Assembly: GCF_001050235.1 (NCBI RefSeq)
Contig: NZ_DF967972.1
Span: 213,378-277,377, forward strand
DNA length: 64,000 nt
Direction of reading: 5' to 3'
Origin: Longilinea arvoryzae
GTDB taxonomy: Bacteria > Chloroflexota > Anaerolineae > Anaerolineales > Anaerolineaceae
Each line of letters opens with the position of its first letter. The stretch's first letter is position 1. The notes below the pieces were generated by a model. That model worked only from the letters and a program-made list of their open reading frames with translations, searched no databases and was not told the DNA's origin. Below are positions 34,378 through 43,504 of the stretch, piece after piece. The position numbers and the translations under genes were made by a program.

Positions 34378-34890
34378 TTAGGAGATCTTCTCGAACCTGG
34401 CGCCGGGCGTGCCGCACACCGGGCAGCGTTCGGGTGCGCCGCGTTTGTGTACGAAACCGCACACCGGGCACACGTAATAATCATATTCTTCTTCTTCTTC
34501 CTTCTTGCCGGCTTCCAGCAGAGCCAGGGCTTCGCGATACAGCGCTTCGTGGATCTTTTCCACCTCGAAAGCATTGTGGAAGCTGTTCACCGCGCGGCGG
34601 TTCTCACCTTCCGCTTCGGCGTCCTTGATGAACGCCGGATACATGCTGACCACTTCGTAATTTTCGCCGTGAATGGCATCCTGGAGGTTTTCAGCGGTGG
34701 ATTTCACGCCGTCCATGGCTTTGTAGTGGGCAATGGCGTGCACGGTTTCGCCTGCCGCCGCGGCGCGGAACAATTTTGCAATTTGCGGATACCCATCCGC
34801 CTCGGCTTTTTGGGCATAGGCGGTGTACTTTCGGTTGGCCTGCGATTCACCGGCGAATGCGGCCTGTAAATCTTCCAAAGTTTTGCTCAT
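34378..34890 (-). CDS. Rubrerythrin
   Basis: This encodes 170 aa. The N-terminal ferritin-like diiron domain has AFAGESQANRKY, AAGETVHAIAHY and AFEVEKIHEALY with ExxH pairs. A run of five Glu forms a linker, and the C-terminal rubredoxin domain has YVCPVCGFVH and ERCPVCGTPG (two CxxC knuckles). It reduces hydrogen peroxide in the cytoplasm in anaerobes. The ATG at 34890 has GGAGG upstream. It is convergent with the small-RNA candidate. Confidence 0.95.
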   Translation of the reverse strand: MSKTLEDLQAAFAGESQANRKYTAYAQKAEADGYPQIAKLFRAAAAGETVHAIAHYKAMDGVKSTAENLQDAIHGENYEVVSMYPAFIKDAEAEGENRRAVNSFHNAFEVEKIHEALYREALALLEAGKKEEEEEYDYYVCPVCGFVHKRGAPERCPVCGTPGARFEKIS

Positions 34891-35099
34891 AATATCCTCC
34901 ATTGAAAATTGATTGGTTTGTGAACAAGTTATGGTCGGTATGGCTTAAAGTTAACCGATCTGATCTTTTTTGTCACCTTGCGCAAATCATACCACACTCG
35001 TGACAAAGCTCACAAGGAAATCATCCTTAATTCTATCGTCATCTGCGCAAGTCTTATACCTGAAAAGCGGTTTTCTCTCATAAAGTGTTAAAAATGTTC

Positions 35100-35105
35100 T
35101 ATAAT
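35100..35105 (+). promoter_or_regulatory. -10 hexamer upstream of the restriction-modification gene
   Basis: TATAAT in AT-rich DNA, 67 bp before the chosen ATG. The whole 34891-35172 gap is AT-rich and shows no gene. Confidence 0.4.
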
Positions 35106-35172
35106 ATGGGTTGCTAGTAGCAATCTCACTTTGCTGATCGAAATTTCTTGGTTATCCATCATTCTAGTCAAT

Positions 35173-37689
35173 ATGCTTGCCGATCCCTTGTTCACAAACG
35201 AATTTCTTAAGCGCATAGAGATCATTCGTTCTCTGGCGCATCAAGGCATTAATCGTTCAAAACAGACGGAATTCGGCCAATTTTTTACACCCATCGAAAC
35301 AGCCAGCTTAATGGCCTCAATGTTCTCAAACTCGTCCCCCGAAATTCACCTGCTCGATCCAGGGGCGGGAATGGGAATACTAACAGCAGCATACATCGGC
35401 CATATAATTCGGTTTTCACCAAAAACAATCCATGTTACGGCTTATGAACTGGATTCGGACTTACTATCTGGATTAAAGAAAACGATGTCGGAATGTAGTT
35501 CATACTGTCAACAGAAGAAAATCAATTTTCAATCTGAAATTAAACGCCAAGATTTCGTCGAATCGATTTCGAAATCCTTAGGTTCGAAAGATTCTTTCTT
35601 CCCACTTGAAACCCCAAATTTCAATGTGATCATCATGAATCCTCCTTATCGGAAGATTAATAGTGATTCCAAGGAACGAATACTCCTTCGTTCAATTGGA
35701 ATAGAGACTACAAACTTATACACCGCTTTTCTCTGGCTAGCGATAAAGTTATTATCCGAAAATGGGGAACTGGTTGCCATCATTCCTCGGAGCTTCTGTA
35801 ATGGATCTTACTATAAGAATTTTCGCATTGATTTCTTGAAAACAATGTCCATTCGTCGGATTCATATCTTTGAATCCAGAAAGATCACTTTTCATGAAGA
35901 TGATGTTCTCCAGGAGAATATTATTATTCATGCGATCAAAAGCAAAAGCAAACCGGATTTCGTCACAATTTCATCTAGTTCAGGACCGGATGAAGAAGAT
36001 TTACAACTCCATCAAGTCAAGTATGAAAATCTGGTATATCCCCAAGATTCTGACCAATACATAAGAATTGTTTCTGATCAGATCGGTCAACAGTTTGAAG
36101 AAAAAATGAAAAGATTTTTCACGACTCTGCAAGACCTGGGTCTATCGGTATCGACCGGAAGAGTTGTGGATTTTCGGGCAAAAGAATATTTGTCTTTTGA
36201 TATCGATGGTTTAGAAACCATCCCGCTAATTTACCCAAATTCATTTCAAAACGGATTTATTCTTTGGCCACCCCAACGTGGAAAAAAACCGGTTGCCATA
36301 CTTTCAAAACCTGGGATCGAACAAATCGTTATACCCGCGGATGTATATGTTTTGGTACGCCGTTTTTCTGCAAAAGAAGAAAAGAAACGGGTTTCTGCGG
36401 TGGTTTATGATCCGAATCAAGTAAAAGCGGATCGAATTGGCATTGAAAATCATATTAATTATTTTCATAAAACCTATGGAGGGTTATCAATAGACCTTGC
36501 AAAAGGGTTGGCCTTATATCTGAATTCGACCTTCTTCGACCAATATTTTCGACAGTTGAGTGGGCATACTCAAGTGAATGCAACAGATTTACGCAATGTC
36601 AGGTATCCGACTTCTCAACAGCTTAGCAGTTTGGGAAAAAGAATAGGGGAAGTGTTTCCAGATCAAGAAACAATTGATATCATCGTTGGAGAGGAGCTCA
36701 ATTTGACTACAAAGACCTCGGAAAGCGACATTTCTGATCCTATTCAGGTCAAGAAAAGGATCGGAGAAGCCCTGAGTATCCTCCAGGAACTAAATGTTCC
36801 CCGGCTTCAACAAAACGAGAGATCAGCCTTATCTTTACTCGCATTGGTTCACCTAAAACCGGATAATCCCTGGAGCAAGGCCGAAATATCCAGGCTGGGT
36901 ATAACGGAAATGATGGACTTCTTCAGAGATTATTATGGAAAGAATTATGCGCCGAACACACGTGAGACCGTTCGGAGACAAACGATCCACCAGTTTATGG
37001 AACTTGGGTTGGTGTTGGCGAATCTAGATGACCCCAAGAGGCCCATTAACAGTCCAAAAACGAAATACCAGATCGAAGAATCAGCTCTGGAACTCTTGCA
37101 AACCTTTGGAACAAAAGAATGGGAGACGAAATTATTCGTCTACTTAAAAAGTACACCTTCTCTGGCAAGCCTTCAAGTTCGTGAAAGAGCTATGAATTTG
37201 ATCCCGGTTACACTTCCTAACGGACAGGAGATCAATCTATCGGCTGGCGGGCAAAATGATCTGATCAAAAAGATCATTGAAGAGTTTTGTCCTCGATATA
37301 CGCCGGGTGGAAATGTCATCTATGTCGGTGATGCAGGTAACAAATTAACGGAAAACGAGCGAAAATACTTTGAACAACTCGGAATCAGTATCGATCCCCA
37401 TGGAAAAATGCCTGATGTCGTGGTTGATTTCCAATCCAAAAAATGGTTGGTTCTAATCGAAGCGGTCACAAGTCACGGCCCGATTGATAATCAACGGCAT
37501 AACGAGCTCAAAGAGTTGTTCAGATCGAGTAATCGGGGCCTTGTTTTTGTGACGGCCTTTGAAACTCGCAAAGCGATGAATCGTTTTCTCAAGGATATTG
37601 CCTGGGAAACCGAGGTATGGGTAGCCGAAGCCCCAAGCCACGTCATTCATTTCAATGGCGAACGATTCCTGGGGCCTTATGAAGAATAA
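35173..37689 (+). CDS. Fused PstI/BsuBI-type methyltransferase-endonuclease
   Basis: This encodes 838 aa. Residues 1 to about 500 form an N6-adenine methyltransferase: TEFGQFFTP, SAM motif DPGAGMG (62-68) and catalytic NPPY (156-159). About 530-670 match the BsuBI/PstI endonuclease N-terminal domain (NERSALSLLALVHLKP, then SRLGITEMMDFFRDYYGKNY). About 685-838 match its catalytic domain, with PDVVVDF (D748) and LIEAVTSHGPI (E763). PstI and BsuBI cut CTGCAG, so that site is predicted but unproven. M and R enzymes are usually separate genes. The DNA is visibly AT-richer than its surroundings. The start is uncertain: a TTG lies 14 codons upstream. Confidence 0.88.
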   Translation: MLADPLFTNEFLKRIEIIRSLAHQGINRSKQTEFGQFFTPIETASLMASMFSNSSPEIHLLDPGAGMGILTAAYIGHIIRFSPKTIHVTAYELDSDLLSGLKKTMSECSSYCQQKKINFQSEIKRQDFVESISKSLGSKDSFFPLETPNFNVIIMNPPYRKINSDSKERILLRSIGIETTNLYTAFLWLAIKLLSENGELVAIIPRSFCNGSYYKNFRIDFLKTMSIRRIHIFESRKITFHEDDVLQENIIIHAIKSKSKPDFVTISSSSGPDEEDLQLHQVKYENLVYPQDSDQYIRIVSDQIGQQFEEKMKRFFTTLQDLGLSVSTGRVVDFRAKEYLSFDIDGLETIPLIYPNSFQNGFILWPPQRGKKPVAILSKPGIEQIVIPADVYVLVRRFSAKEEKKRVSAVVYDPNQVKADRIGIENHINYFHKTYGGLSIDLAKGLALYLNSTFFDQYFRQLSGHTQVNATDLRNVRYPTSQQLSSLGKRIGEVFPDQETIDIIVGEELNLTTKTSESDISDPIQVKKRIGEALSILQELNVPRLQQNERSALSLLALVHLKPDNPWSKAEISRLGITEMMDFFRDYYGKNYAPNTRETVRRQTIHQFMELGLVLANLDDPKRPINSPKTKYQIEESALELLQTFGTKEWETKLFVYLKSTPSLASLQVRERAMNLIPVTLPNGQEINLSAGGQNDLIKKIIEEFCPRYTPGGNVIYVGDAGNKLTENERKYFEQLGISIDPHGKMPDVVVDFQSKKWLVLIEAVTSHGPIDNQRHNELKELFRSSNRGLVFVTAFETRKAMNRFLKDIAWETEVWVAEAPSHVIHFNGERFLGPYEE

Positions 37690-37694
37690 ATAGT

Positions 37695-40055
37695 CTACAG
37701 CCTGAAGTTCAATTCGCGTTCGGCGCCGTCATCATCCACTTCAAGGGTCAACAGGTGCTTGCGGATCTCATACAGGCCGCCGGTGTGTCCCAACCGGCTG
37801 TATTCGGGCACGCCGTGCAGGCGCAGCACCAGCTTGCGAGCCAACGGCTGCCAGTTGCCCTGGCGCGCGCCGATAGTCAGGCGCAGCAGGCCGGTCGAGC
37901 GTTCCAGGCGCAAATTGCGCACGCTGCGGGCGCCCTGGCGGTAATCCAGGCTGTGGCCATCATCCTCGTAGAACGTGAACGCGCCGTCGCCGGGGTACAA
38001 TTCCAGGGTCAGCGGATCGAACGGCTTTTCGTCGGTATGCAGCATTTCCGGACCCAGCGGTAGAATCGCGCCGCCGCGCACATAAACCGGTATCGACTCC
38101 AATGGGGCGTCCGCCAGGATATGCCGGCCGCCCTGAAGGACTTCGCCGCTGTCCCAGGCGTACCAGTCTCCTTCGGGGAGGTAGACGCTGCGGGCGCGTA
38201 CGCCGGGCCGCACCACCGGCGCAGCCATGACGAACTCTCCCAACAGGAATTGATCGTACAGGTAGGCCGTTTGTGGATCCTGGGAATAGTGATAGAGCAG
38301 CGGGCGCATCACCGGCTCGCCGCGCTGGCTGGCATTCCAAAACAGGGAATAGAGGTAAGGCAGCAGTCGGTAGCGCAGGCGCAGCCACTTGCGGGAGATC
38401 TCTTCCACCTGCTGACCAAACGCCCAGGGTTCCTGACGGATGGTGCCAATGCACGAATGCCCGCGGCAGAACGGGAATAACGCCCCGGCTTCGATCCAGC
38501 GGGCGAACAATTCAGGACTGGCATTTCCGGAAAAGCCGCCGATATCCACCCCAACGAAGGGAACGCCCGAAAGCCCCATGTTGAGCATTTGCGGCAGCGC
38601 CATTTCCAGATGCTCCCAGGAGGAATGGTTGTCGCCCATCCACGAGGCTGTCCAGCGTTGAATGCCGGCGTAGCCCGAGCGGCACAGTGCGAATGGACGT
38701 TCCCCGTTCAGGTCGCGTTCGAGCCCTTCGTAACAGGCGCGCGCCATGCCCAGGCCGTAAAGATTGTGCAGCTCGGCGTGCGTTGTCCGCTCACCGGGAC
38801 CACCCTGCTGCGCATCCAGCGGCAGCGTGGTGACCTCGCCACCGCCGCCCTGGCTGAAGGGCTGAATGAAGACGGCCGGCTCGTTCATATCGTTCCAGAT
38901 TCCGGCCACGCCATCGGCCACCAGGCGTTTTTGCTGCTCGCCCCACCAGGCGCGCACATCGGCGCGTGAAAAATCCGGCCAGACCGATTCATCCGGCCAG
39001 ACGTAGGCATGCACCTCCTCACCCTGCGGCGTGCTCACAAACGCCTGCAGTTTCTGTCCGGAGGTATACACCGGATAATCCGGGTCCACCTTGACTCCGG
39101 CGTCGATGATGGGCACCACCCGCACGCCCTGCGCCTTCAAATCCCGCATAAGACCGGCCGGGTCGCTGAAATTCTGGCGGTTCCAGGTGAAATCCCGGTA
39201 GCCGTCCATGTAATCGATGTCCAGGTGCACCGCGTCCAGTGGAATCTGGCGGCGTTTGAATTCAGCCACCAGATCGCGCACCTCCTGCTGACTGGCATAG
39301 CTCCAGCGGCTCTGGTGATAGCCCAGCGACCAGAGCGGCGGCATGGGCGTGCGCCCGACCAGCGCGCTAAACCCGGCCACGATTTCTGTCGGACTCGAGC
39401 CGCACATCACGTAAAGGTCCAGCTCGCCGCCGTCGGCGCGCAGGGCCATCTGGCCGGCCTGGGTCAAATCGAATTCGGAAAGGAAGGTGTTGTGGAAAAA
39501 CACCCCCCAGGCCAGCCCGGGACGCAGCGCCAGCGCAAAGGGAATGGCGATGTACATCCGGTCGACGTCCGGGCCGTGCATGTGGCCGGGGTCGGTGGCC
39601 CAACAGGTCATCCGGCTGCCGGTTTTTTCCAGCAGACCGGTGCGTTCGCCGAAGCCGTAGAAGCGCTCGCTTGGATCGGTGATCAGGCAGGCGGTCACCG
39701 GACCCTCCTCCTGCCAGGCCGGCAGCTCGTTCATTACGCAAAAACGCTGCCCGGCAACCTCGAAACGCAGTCCGCCGCCGCGTTGGTAGACAACCTGCAT
39801 ATCGCCCATCTCGAGGCGGATGGATTGTGAATCCTCCCGCAGCGCCAGCACGGGGGTGGTGAAATCCTCATCTGGCGCGGCCACATCCCACGAACGGCGC
39901 GGGGCGAACTTACCCCCCGGCCCCAGGCGCAGGCGTACGCAGTGATTCCCCAAAGCCGAAATGCGCAGGTTTGCGCGTTCGAAAACCAGTTCCAGATCCC
40001 GCCCGCCCTGCCAGAAACGCAGCAACGAGCCAGGTATGTTCATCGGGTGTGTCAT
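37695..40055 (-). CDS. GH31 alpha-glucosidase
   Basis: This encodes 786 aa, the usual size. The catalytic nucleophile is the first Asp of GIWNDMNEPAVF near residue 395; the acid/base lies in MGDNHSSWEHL. FVGVDIGGFSGNASPELFARW follows. The N-terminal galactose-mutarotase-like beta domain and a C-terminal beta domain are recognisable. It hydrolyses terminal alpha-1,4 (or 1,6) glucosides from maltodextrins. It is the last gene of the sugar module; there are 130 bp between it and the LacI gene, and its stop is 5 bp from that of the convergent restriction gene. Confidence 0.93.
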   Translation of the reverse strand: MTHPMNIPGSLLRFWQGGRDLELVFERANLRISALGNHCVRLRLGPGGKFAPRRSWDVAAPDEDFTTPVLALREDSQSIRLEMGDMQVVYQRGGGLRFEVAGQRFCVMNELPAWQEEGPVTACLITDPSERFYGFGERTGLLEKTGSRMTCWATDPGHMHGPDVDRMYIAIPFALALRPGLAWGVFFHNTFLSEFDLTQAGQMALRADGGELDLYVMCGSSPTEIVAGFSALVGRTPMPPLWSLGYHQSRWSYASQQEVRDLVAEFKRRQIPLDAVHLDIDYMDGYRDFTWNRQNFSDPAGLMRDLKAQGVRVVPIIDAGVKVDPDYPVYTSGQKLQAFVSTPQGEEVHAYVWPDESVWPDFSRADVRAWWGEQQKRLVADGVAGIWNDMNEPAVFIQPFSQGGGGEVTTLPLDAQQGGPGERTTHAELHNLYGLGMARACYEGLERDLNGERPFALCRSGYAGIQRWTASWMGDNHSSWEHLEMALPQMLNMGLSGVPFVGVDIGGFSGNASPELFARWIEAGALFPFCRGHSCIGTIRQEPWAFGQQVEEISRKWLRLRYRLLPYLYSLFWNASQRGEPVMRPLLYHYSQDPQTAYLYDQFLLGEFVMAAPVVRPGVRARSVYLPEGDWYAWDSGEVLQGGRHILADAPLESIPVYVRGGAILPLGPEMLHTDEKPFDPLTLELYPGDGAFTFYEDDGHSLDYRQGARSVRNLRLERSTGLLRLTIGARQGNWQPLARKLVLRLHGVPEYSRLGHTGGLYEIRKHLLTLEVDDDGAERELNFRL

Positions 40056-40185
40056 GCCAGCCCCTCATGAGTGAAAGTTATGTTGATTCTATCACCGACC
40101 CAGGTTGAGGGCATCGAAAGGCAGAAGTTTGTTCAGGGGGAAATCATGCCCCCGATCGACTCTCTCCCCCGCCAAGCCAGGCCTG

Positions 40186-41229
40186 TCAGTCTTCGTTTTT
40201 TGGGGGCGGGCAGACCGATGAGCGCTCGACCAGACGGGTCGGCAGAACTTGATGGATGGGTTGGGAATTCGATTCGATCAACTTCACCAGTTCCCGGGTG
40301 GCCATTTCCCCTTTTTCGCGCGAGGGCTGCGCCACCGTGGTCAGCGCCGGGTGAATCAGGCTCGCCAGGGTAATGTCATCGAAGCCGACCACTGAAAGAT
40401 CGCGCGGCACCTGCTGCCCGGCCGAAGCCGCCGCCTTGATCACCCCGATGGCGATGATATCGCTCATGGCAATGATGGCGGTCGGGTGGTGGCGGGATTT
40501 CCACAGGGTCTGGAAGCTTTCCATGCCGCCTTCTTCTGTGCTGGCGCATTCCAGCAGGCGCACCGAACGCCCGTTGATGGTCAGGCCGTACTCTTCCAGC
40601 GCCTGCAGGTAGCCGTGCATGCGGGCGCCGAGCGTGCCAACGTATTCGCGATAATGGCCCTGCTTGCCGGAACGGATCGCCAGGATGGCGATCTGGCGGT
40701 GGCCCAGTGCCAGCACGTGCTGCATGGCCTGACAGGCTCCCCCCGCGTCATCCACATTGATGGCCGGGACGCCCTCGATTGGATCGCTGTCGACCGTGAC
40801 GAAGGGTACGCCACGCTGGCGCAGCACCACCATGGTGGCTTTCGACTCTTCCAGGCCCAGGGTCAGGAAACCGTCCACCGCAGCGTTGACGATGGCCCGG
40901 CGCATGCTGCCCTTCAGCGGCGGAACGAGCATCAGCGAAAGCCCCGAGTGGGTGCAGACCTCGCCGATACCCTCCAGGAACTCCGGAAAGTAGGGGTTGC
41001 GTACGATTTCTGGCAGCGGTTGCGGCAGCAGCAAACCAATGGTGCCGGTGCGTCCGGTGGACATGCTGCGCGCGACCGGATCGGGCGAATAACCCATCTC
41101 TTCTGCAATGGCCAGGATCTGCTGGACCGTGGCTTCGGACAGGCGGCTGGGGTTGTTGAACGCAAAGGATACCGCTGTTTTGGATACCCCGGCTTTTCGA
41201 GCGATATCGGTAATATTGACCCTGGGCAT
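40186..41229 (-). CDS. LacI-family transcriptional regulator
   Basis: This encodes 347 aa. The helix-turn-helix is NITDIARKAGVSKTAVSFAFN at the N-terminus, then hinge VARSMSTGRTGTIGLLLPQP, and a periplasmic-binding-protein-like sensor domain. Within the maltodextrin module it probably binds the paired TAAACCGGTTTA sites upstream of the binding-protein gene. The ATG at 41229 has a TATAAT 7 nt upstream (41236-41241), inside the end of the GH13 gene, so an internal leaderless promoter is likely in addition to read-through. Confidence 0.92.
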   Translation of the reverse strand: MPRVNITDIARKAGVSKTAVSFAFNNPSRLSEATVQQILAIAEEMGYSPDPVARSMSTGRTGTIGLLLPQPLPEIVRNPYFPEFLEGIGEVCTHSGLSLMLVPPLKGSMRRAIVNAAVDGFLTLGLEESKATMVVLRQRGVPFVTVDSDPIEGVPAINVDDAGGACQAMQHVLALGHRQIAILAIRSGKQGHYREYVGTLGARMHGYLQALEEYGLTINGRSVRLLECASTEEGGMESFQTLWKSRHHPTAIIAMSDIIAIGVIKAAASAGQQVPRDLSVVGFDDITLASLIHPALTTVAQPSREKGEMATRELVKLIESNSQPIHQVLPTRLVERSSVCPPPKNED

Positions 41230-41235
41230 AGGCTG

Positions 41236-41241
41236 ATTATA
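41236..41241 (-). promoter_or_regulatory. Internal -10 for the LacI regulator
   Basis: TATAAT on the minus strand, overlapping the last codons of the GH13 gene; the seventh base downstream is the A of the regulator's ATG. Confidence 0.45.
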
Positions 41242-42637
41242 TATTACGTTTCGAAGGGATAAGCGCCAAACCCTGCTGCGCTTCCAGTTTTGGCAGGACA
41301 AGCTGCCCGGCGCGGCTGCGATAACGCTGGCCGCTCAACACATCCACCCATTCGCCGTCGCCTTCATCGGGCAGCGGGATGCGCAGCCCGGTTTGCGAAT
41401 TGCGCGGGTTGGTGACGACCACCACCCGATCCTCTGCCAACCGGCGCCGGTAAGCGTACACCCCGTTGAAGGTCAGCAGGCATTCGTAGCTGCCGCTGCG
41501 CAGCGCGGGATGCGCGTGACGCAGGGCGATCAGCTTCAACAGGGCACCCCGGATGGCGTCGTTCCATTCGTCCGGGTTCCACTCCATGCAGCGCCGGCAA
41601 TCCGGATCGTTCGCGCCGCGCATGCCGTTCTCGTCGCCGTAATAGATCATCGGCGCTCCCACGCCGGTCAGCATGCAGATGTAGGCCAGGATGGCGCGGG
41701 CCGTATTTTCACCGCACAGCGTCAGCAGACGGGCCGTATCGTGGCTGCCCAGCAGGTTCAACTGCACGGGCGCAAGCACTCCGTAATCGGCCAGCAGGCG
41801 GCGCGTGAAATGATCGAAGTCCTCGGCGTCCATCGCGTCGCGGGCGCAGTAATCCAGAATGTAATCCCGGTAGGGATAATTCATGACCGCGTCGCAGGTA
41901 TCGCCCTGCAGCCAGTAGAGCGGATCGCGCCAGGATTCGGCGACGATGTAGGCATCCGGCCGGATGGCTTTGACTTCCCGGCGGAACTCACGCCAGAAAT
42001 CCAGAGGCACCTTCCAGGGCACATCCAGGCGCCAGCCGTCCATGCCGGTCTCCTTGAGCCAGTAGACGGCCGCGTCCAGCAGGTGCCGGCGTACCTCGGG
42101 ATTGTCCAGGTTGAGTTTCGGTAAAAATCCGGCCCCGCCGCAGGTCTGGTAGTTGGGCGGGTCCTGCGCGATGGGTAAATCGCCCAGCACGAACCAGTCG
42201 CGGTACTGCGAGGCGCTTCCTTTGGAAATTACATCCTGAAAAGCCCAGAAGCCATCCCCGCAGTGATTGAAGACCGCGTCCAGGACGATGCGGATGCCGT
42301 TGTCGTGCGCAGTTCGCACCAACCGCTTGAACAGTTCCAGGTCGCCGAAGGCCGGGTCGATCTTGAAGTAATCGGCAGTATCATACTTGTGATTGGAGCG
42401 CGCGGCAAAGATGGGCGTGGTGTAAATGGCGTTGATGCCCAGTTCGCGCAGGTAGGGCAGATGGTCGAGAATACCCTGTAAATCGCCGCCCATGAAGGTC
42501 TGCGGCGTTGGTGGCGTCCCCCACGGCAGCACCCAGGCGGGATCGTTGCCCGGGTCGCCATTCGCAAAGCGCTCCGGAAAGATCTGGTAAAAGACGGCGT
42601 CTTGCACCCAGTCGGGAACGGCGTTAAATGGGTTCAT
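41237..42637 (-). CDS. GH13 alpha-amylase family enzyme (neopullulanase/maltogenic amylase-like)
   Basis: This encodes 466 aa. It starts PDWVQDAVFYQIFPERFANGD, has DAVFNHCG (region I), GMDGWRLDVPW (nucleophile Asp), YIVAESWRDP (acid/base Glu) and LLGSHDTAR (transition-state Asp). There is no signal peptide, so it acts in the cytoplasm on imported maltodextrins. It lacks the N-terminal domain of neopullulanases and is shorter than they are. It lies 9 bp downstream of the second permease gene in the same operon. Confidence 0.92.
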   Translation of the reverse strand: MNPFNAVPDWVQDAVFYQIFPERFANGDPGNDPAWVLPWGTPPTPQTFMGGDLQGILDHLPYLRELGINAIYTTPIFAARSNHKYDTADYFKIDPAFGDLELFKRLVRTAHDNGIRIVLDAVFNHCGDGFWAFQDVISKGSASQYRDWFVLGDLPIAQDPPNYQTCGGAGFLPKLNLDNPEVRRHLLDAAVYWLKETGMDGWRLDVPWKVPLDFWREFRREVKAIRPDAYIVAESWRDPLYWLQGDTCDAVMNYPYRDYILDYCARDAMDAEDFDHFTRRLLADYGVLAPVQLNLLGSHDTARLLTLCGENTARAILAYICMLTGVGAPMIYYGDENGMRGANDPDCRRCMEWNPDEWNDAIRGALLKLIALRHAHPALRSGSYECLLTFNGVYAYRRRLAEDRVVVVTNPRNSQTGLRIPLPDEGDGEWVDVLSGQRYRSRAGQLVLPKLEAQQGLALIPSKRNI

Positions 42638-42646
42638 AAAGTCGAT

Positions 42647-43504
42647 TTATCCTTTCAATCCGGATCGGGTGAGGCCGGAGATGAAACTGCGCTGGGCGAC
42701 GAGGAAGAGGATGAGCGGCAGCAGGGTGGCCGTGACCGTGCCGGCCATCATGTAGGTCCATTCGGTCTGGTAGCGGCCGGCAAAGACCTGCAACCCAAGC
42801 TGGATGGTGCGCATCGCCTCGGCGTTGGCTACCAGCAGCGGCCAGAGGTAATCGTTCCAGGCGAACAGGAAGGCAAACAGGCCCATCGTGACCACCGAGG
42901 AGCGGTTGAGCGGAACCACGACCTTCCACAGGGCCTGCCAGTGCGAGCAGCCGTCCAGCCGCGCGGCATCCAGGTAATCGCGCGGAATCGAGATGAAGGC
43001 CTGGCGCAGCAGGAAGATGGAAAAGGCATCCACCATGCGCGGCACGATCAAGGCCTGGTAGGTGTTGAACCAGTGCAGATCGCGAATAATGAGGTACGAA
43101 GGAATGATGGTGGCCTGGAAGGGAATCATCATCGTGCCCAGGAAGAGCAGGAAGAGCAGATTACGGCCGGGGAAGCGCAGGAAAGCGAATGCGTAGGCCG
43201 CCATCCCACCGAATACCACCCGCGCGGCGATGATGGCCACGGCGACGATGGTCGTGTTGAGGTAGTAGCGCATGAAGGGCGCCGCCTGCCAGGCTTTGAC
43301 GTAGTTGCCGAATTCGAATACCGCCGGAAAGAGGTAAGGCGGCAGGCCGGTGGTGCCGCGCGCCTTCAACGAGGTGGTGAACATCCACAGATAAGGCACC
43401 AAAATCACGAAGGCCGCTGGAATCAGGATCAACGCCAGCATCAGGGTGGCGCGCACCCTGCGCGGGGTGACCGGTTCTGAATCGGATTTCTGGAAGAGGT
43501 TCAT
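42647..43504 (-). CDS. Sugar ABC transporter permease (MalG-like)
   Basis: This encodes 285 aa with six membrane helices. The BPD_transp_1 EAA loop is YLDAARLDGCSHWQALWKVVVPL near residue 190. The ATG overlaps the stop of the first permease gene (ATGA, 43501-43504), so the two subunits are translationally coupled. It forms the membrane channel for maltodextrin-like sugar uptake with the MalF-like subunit. No ATPase gene is in the window; a shared MsmK/UgpC-type ATPase is expected elsewhere. Confidence 0.92.
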   Translation of the reverse strand: MNLFQKSDSEPVTPRRVRATLMLALILIPAAFVILVPYLWMFTTSLKARGTTGLPPYLFPAVFEFGNYVKAWQAAPFMRYYLNTTIVAVAIIAARVVFGGMAAYAFAFLRFPGRNLLFLLFLGTMMIPFQATIIPSYLIIRDLHWFNTYQALIVPRMVDAFSIFLLRQAFISIPRDYLDAARLDGCSHWQALWKVVVPLNRSSVVTMGLFAFLFAWNDYLWPLLVANAEAMRTIQLGLQVFAGRYQTEWTYMMAGTVTATLLPLILFLVAQRSFISGLTRSGLKG

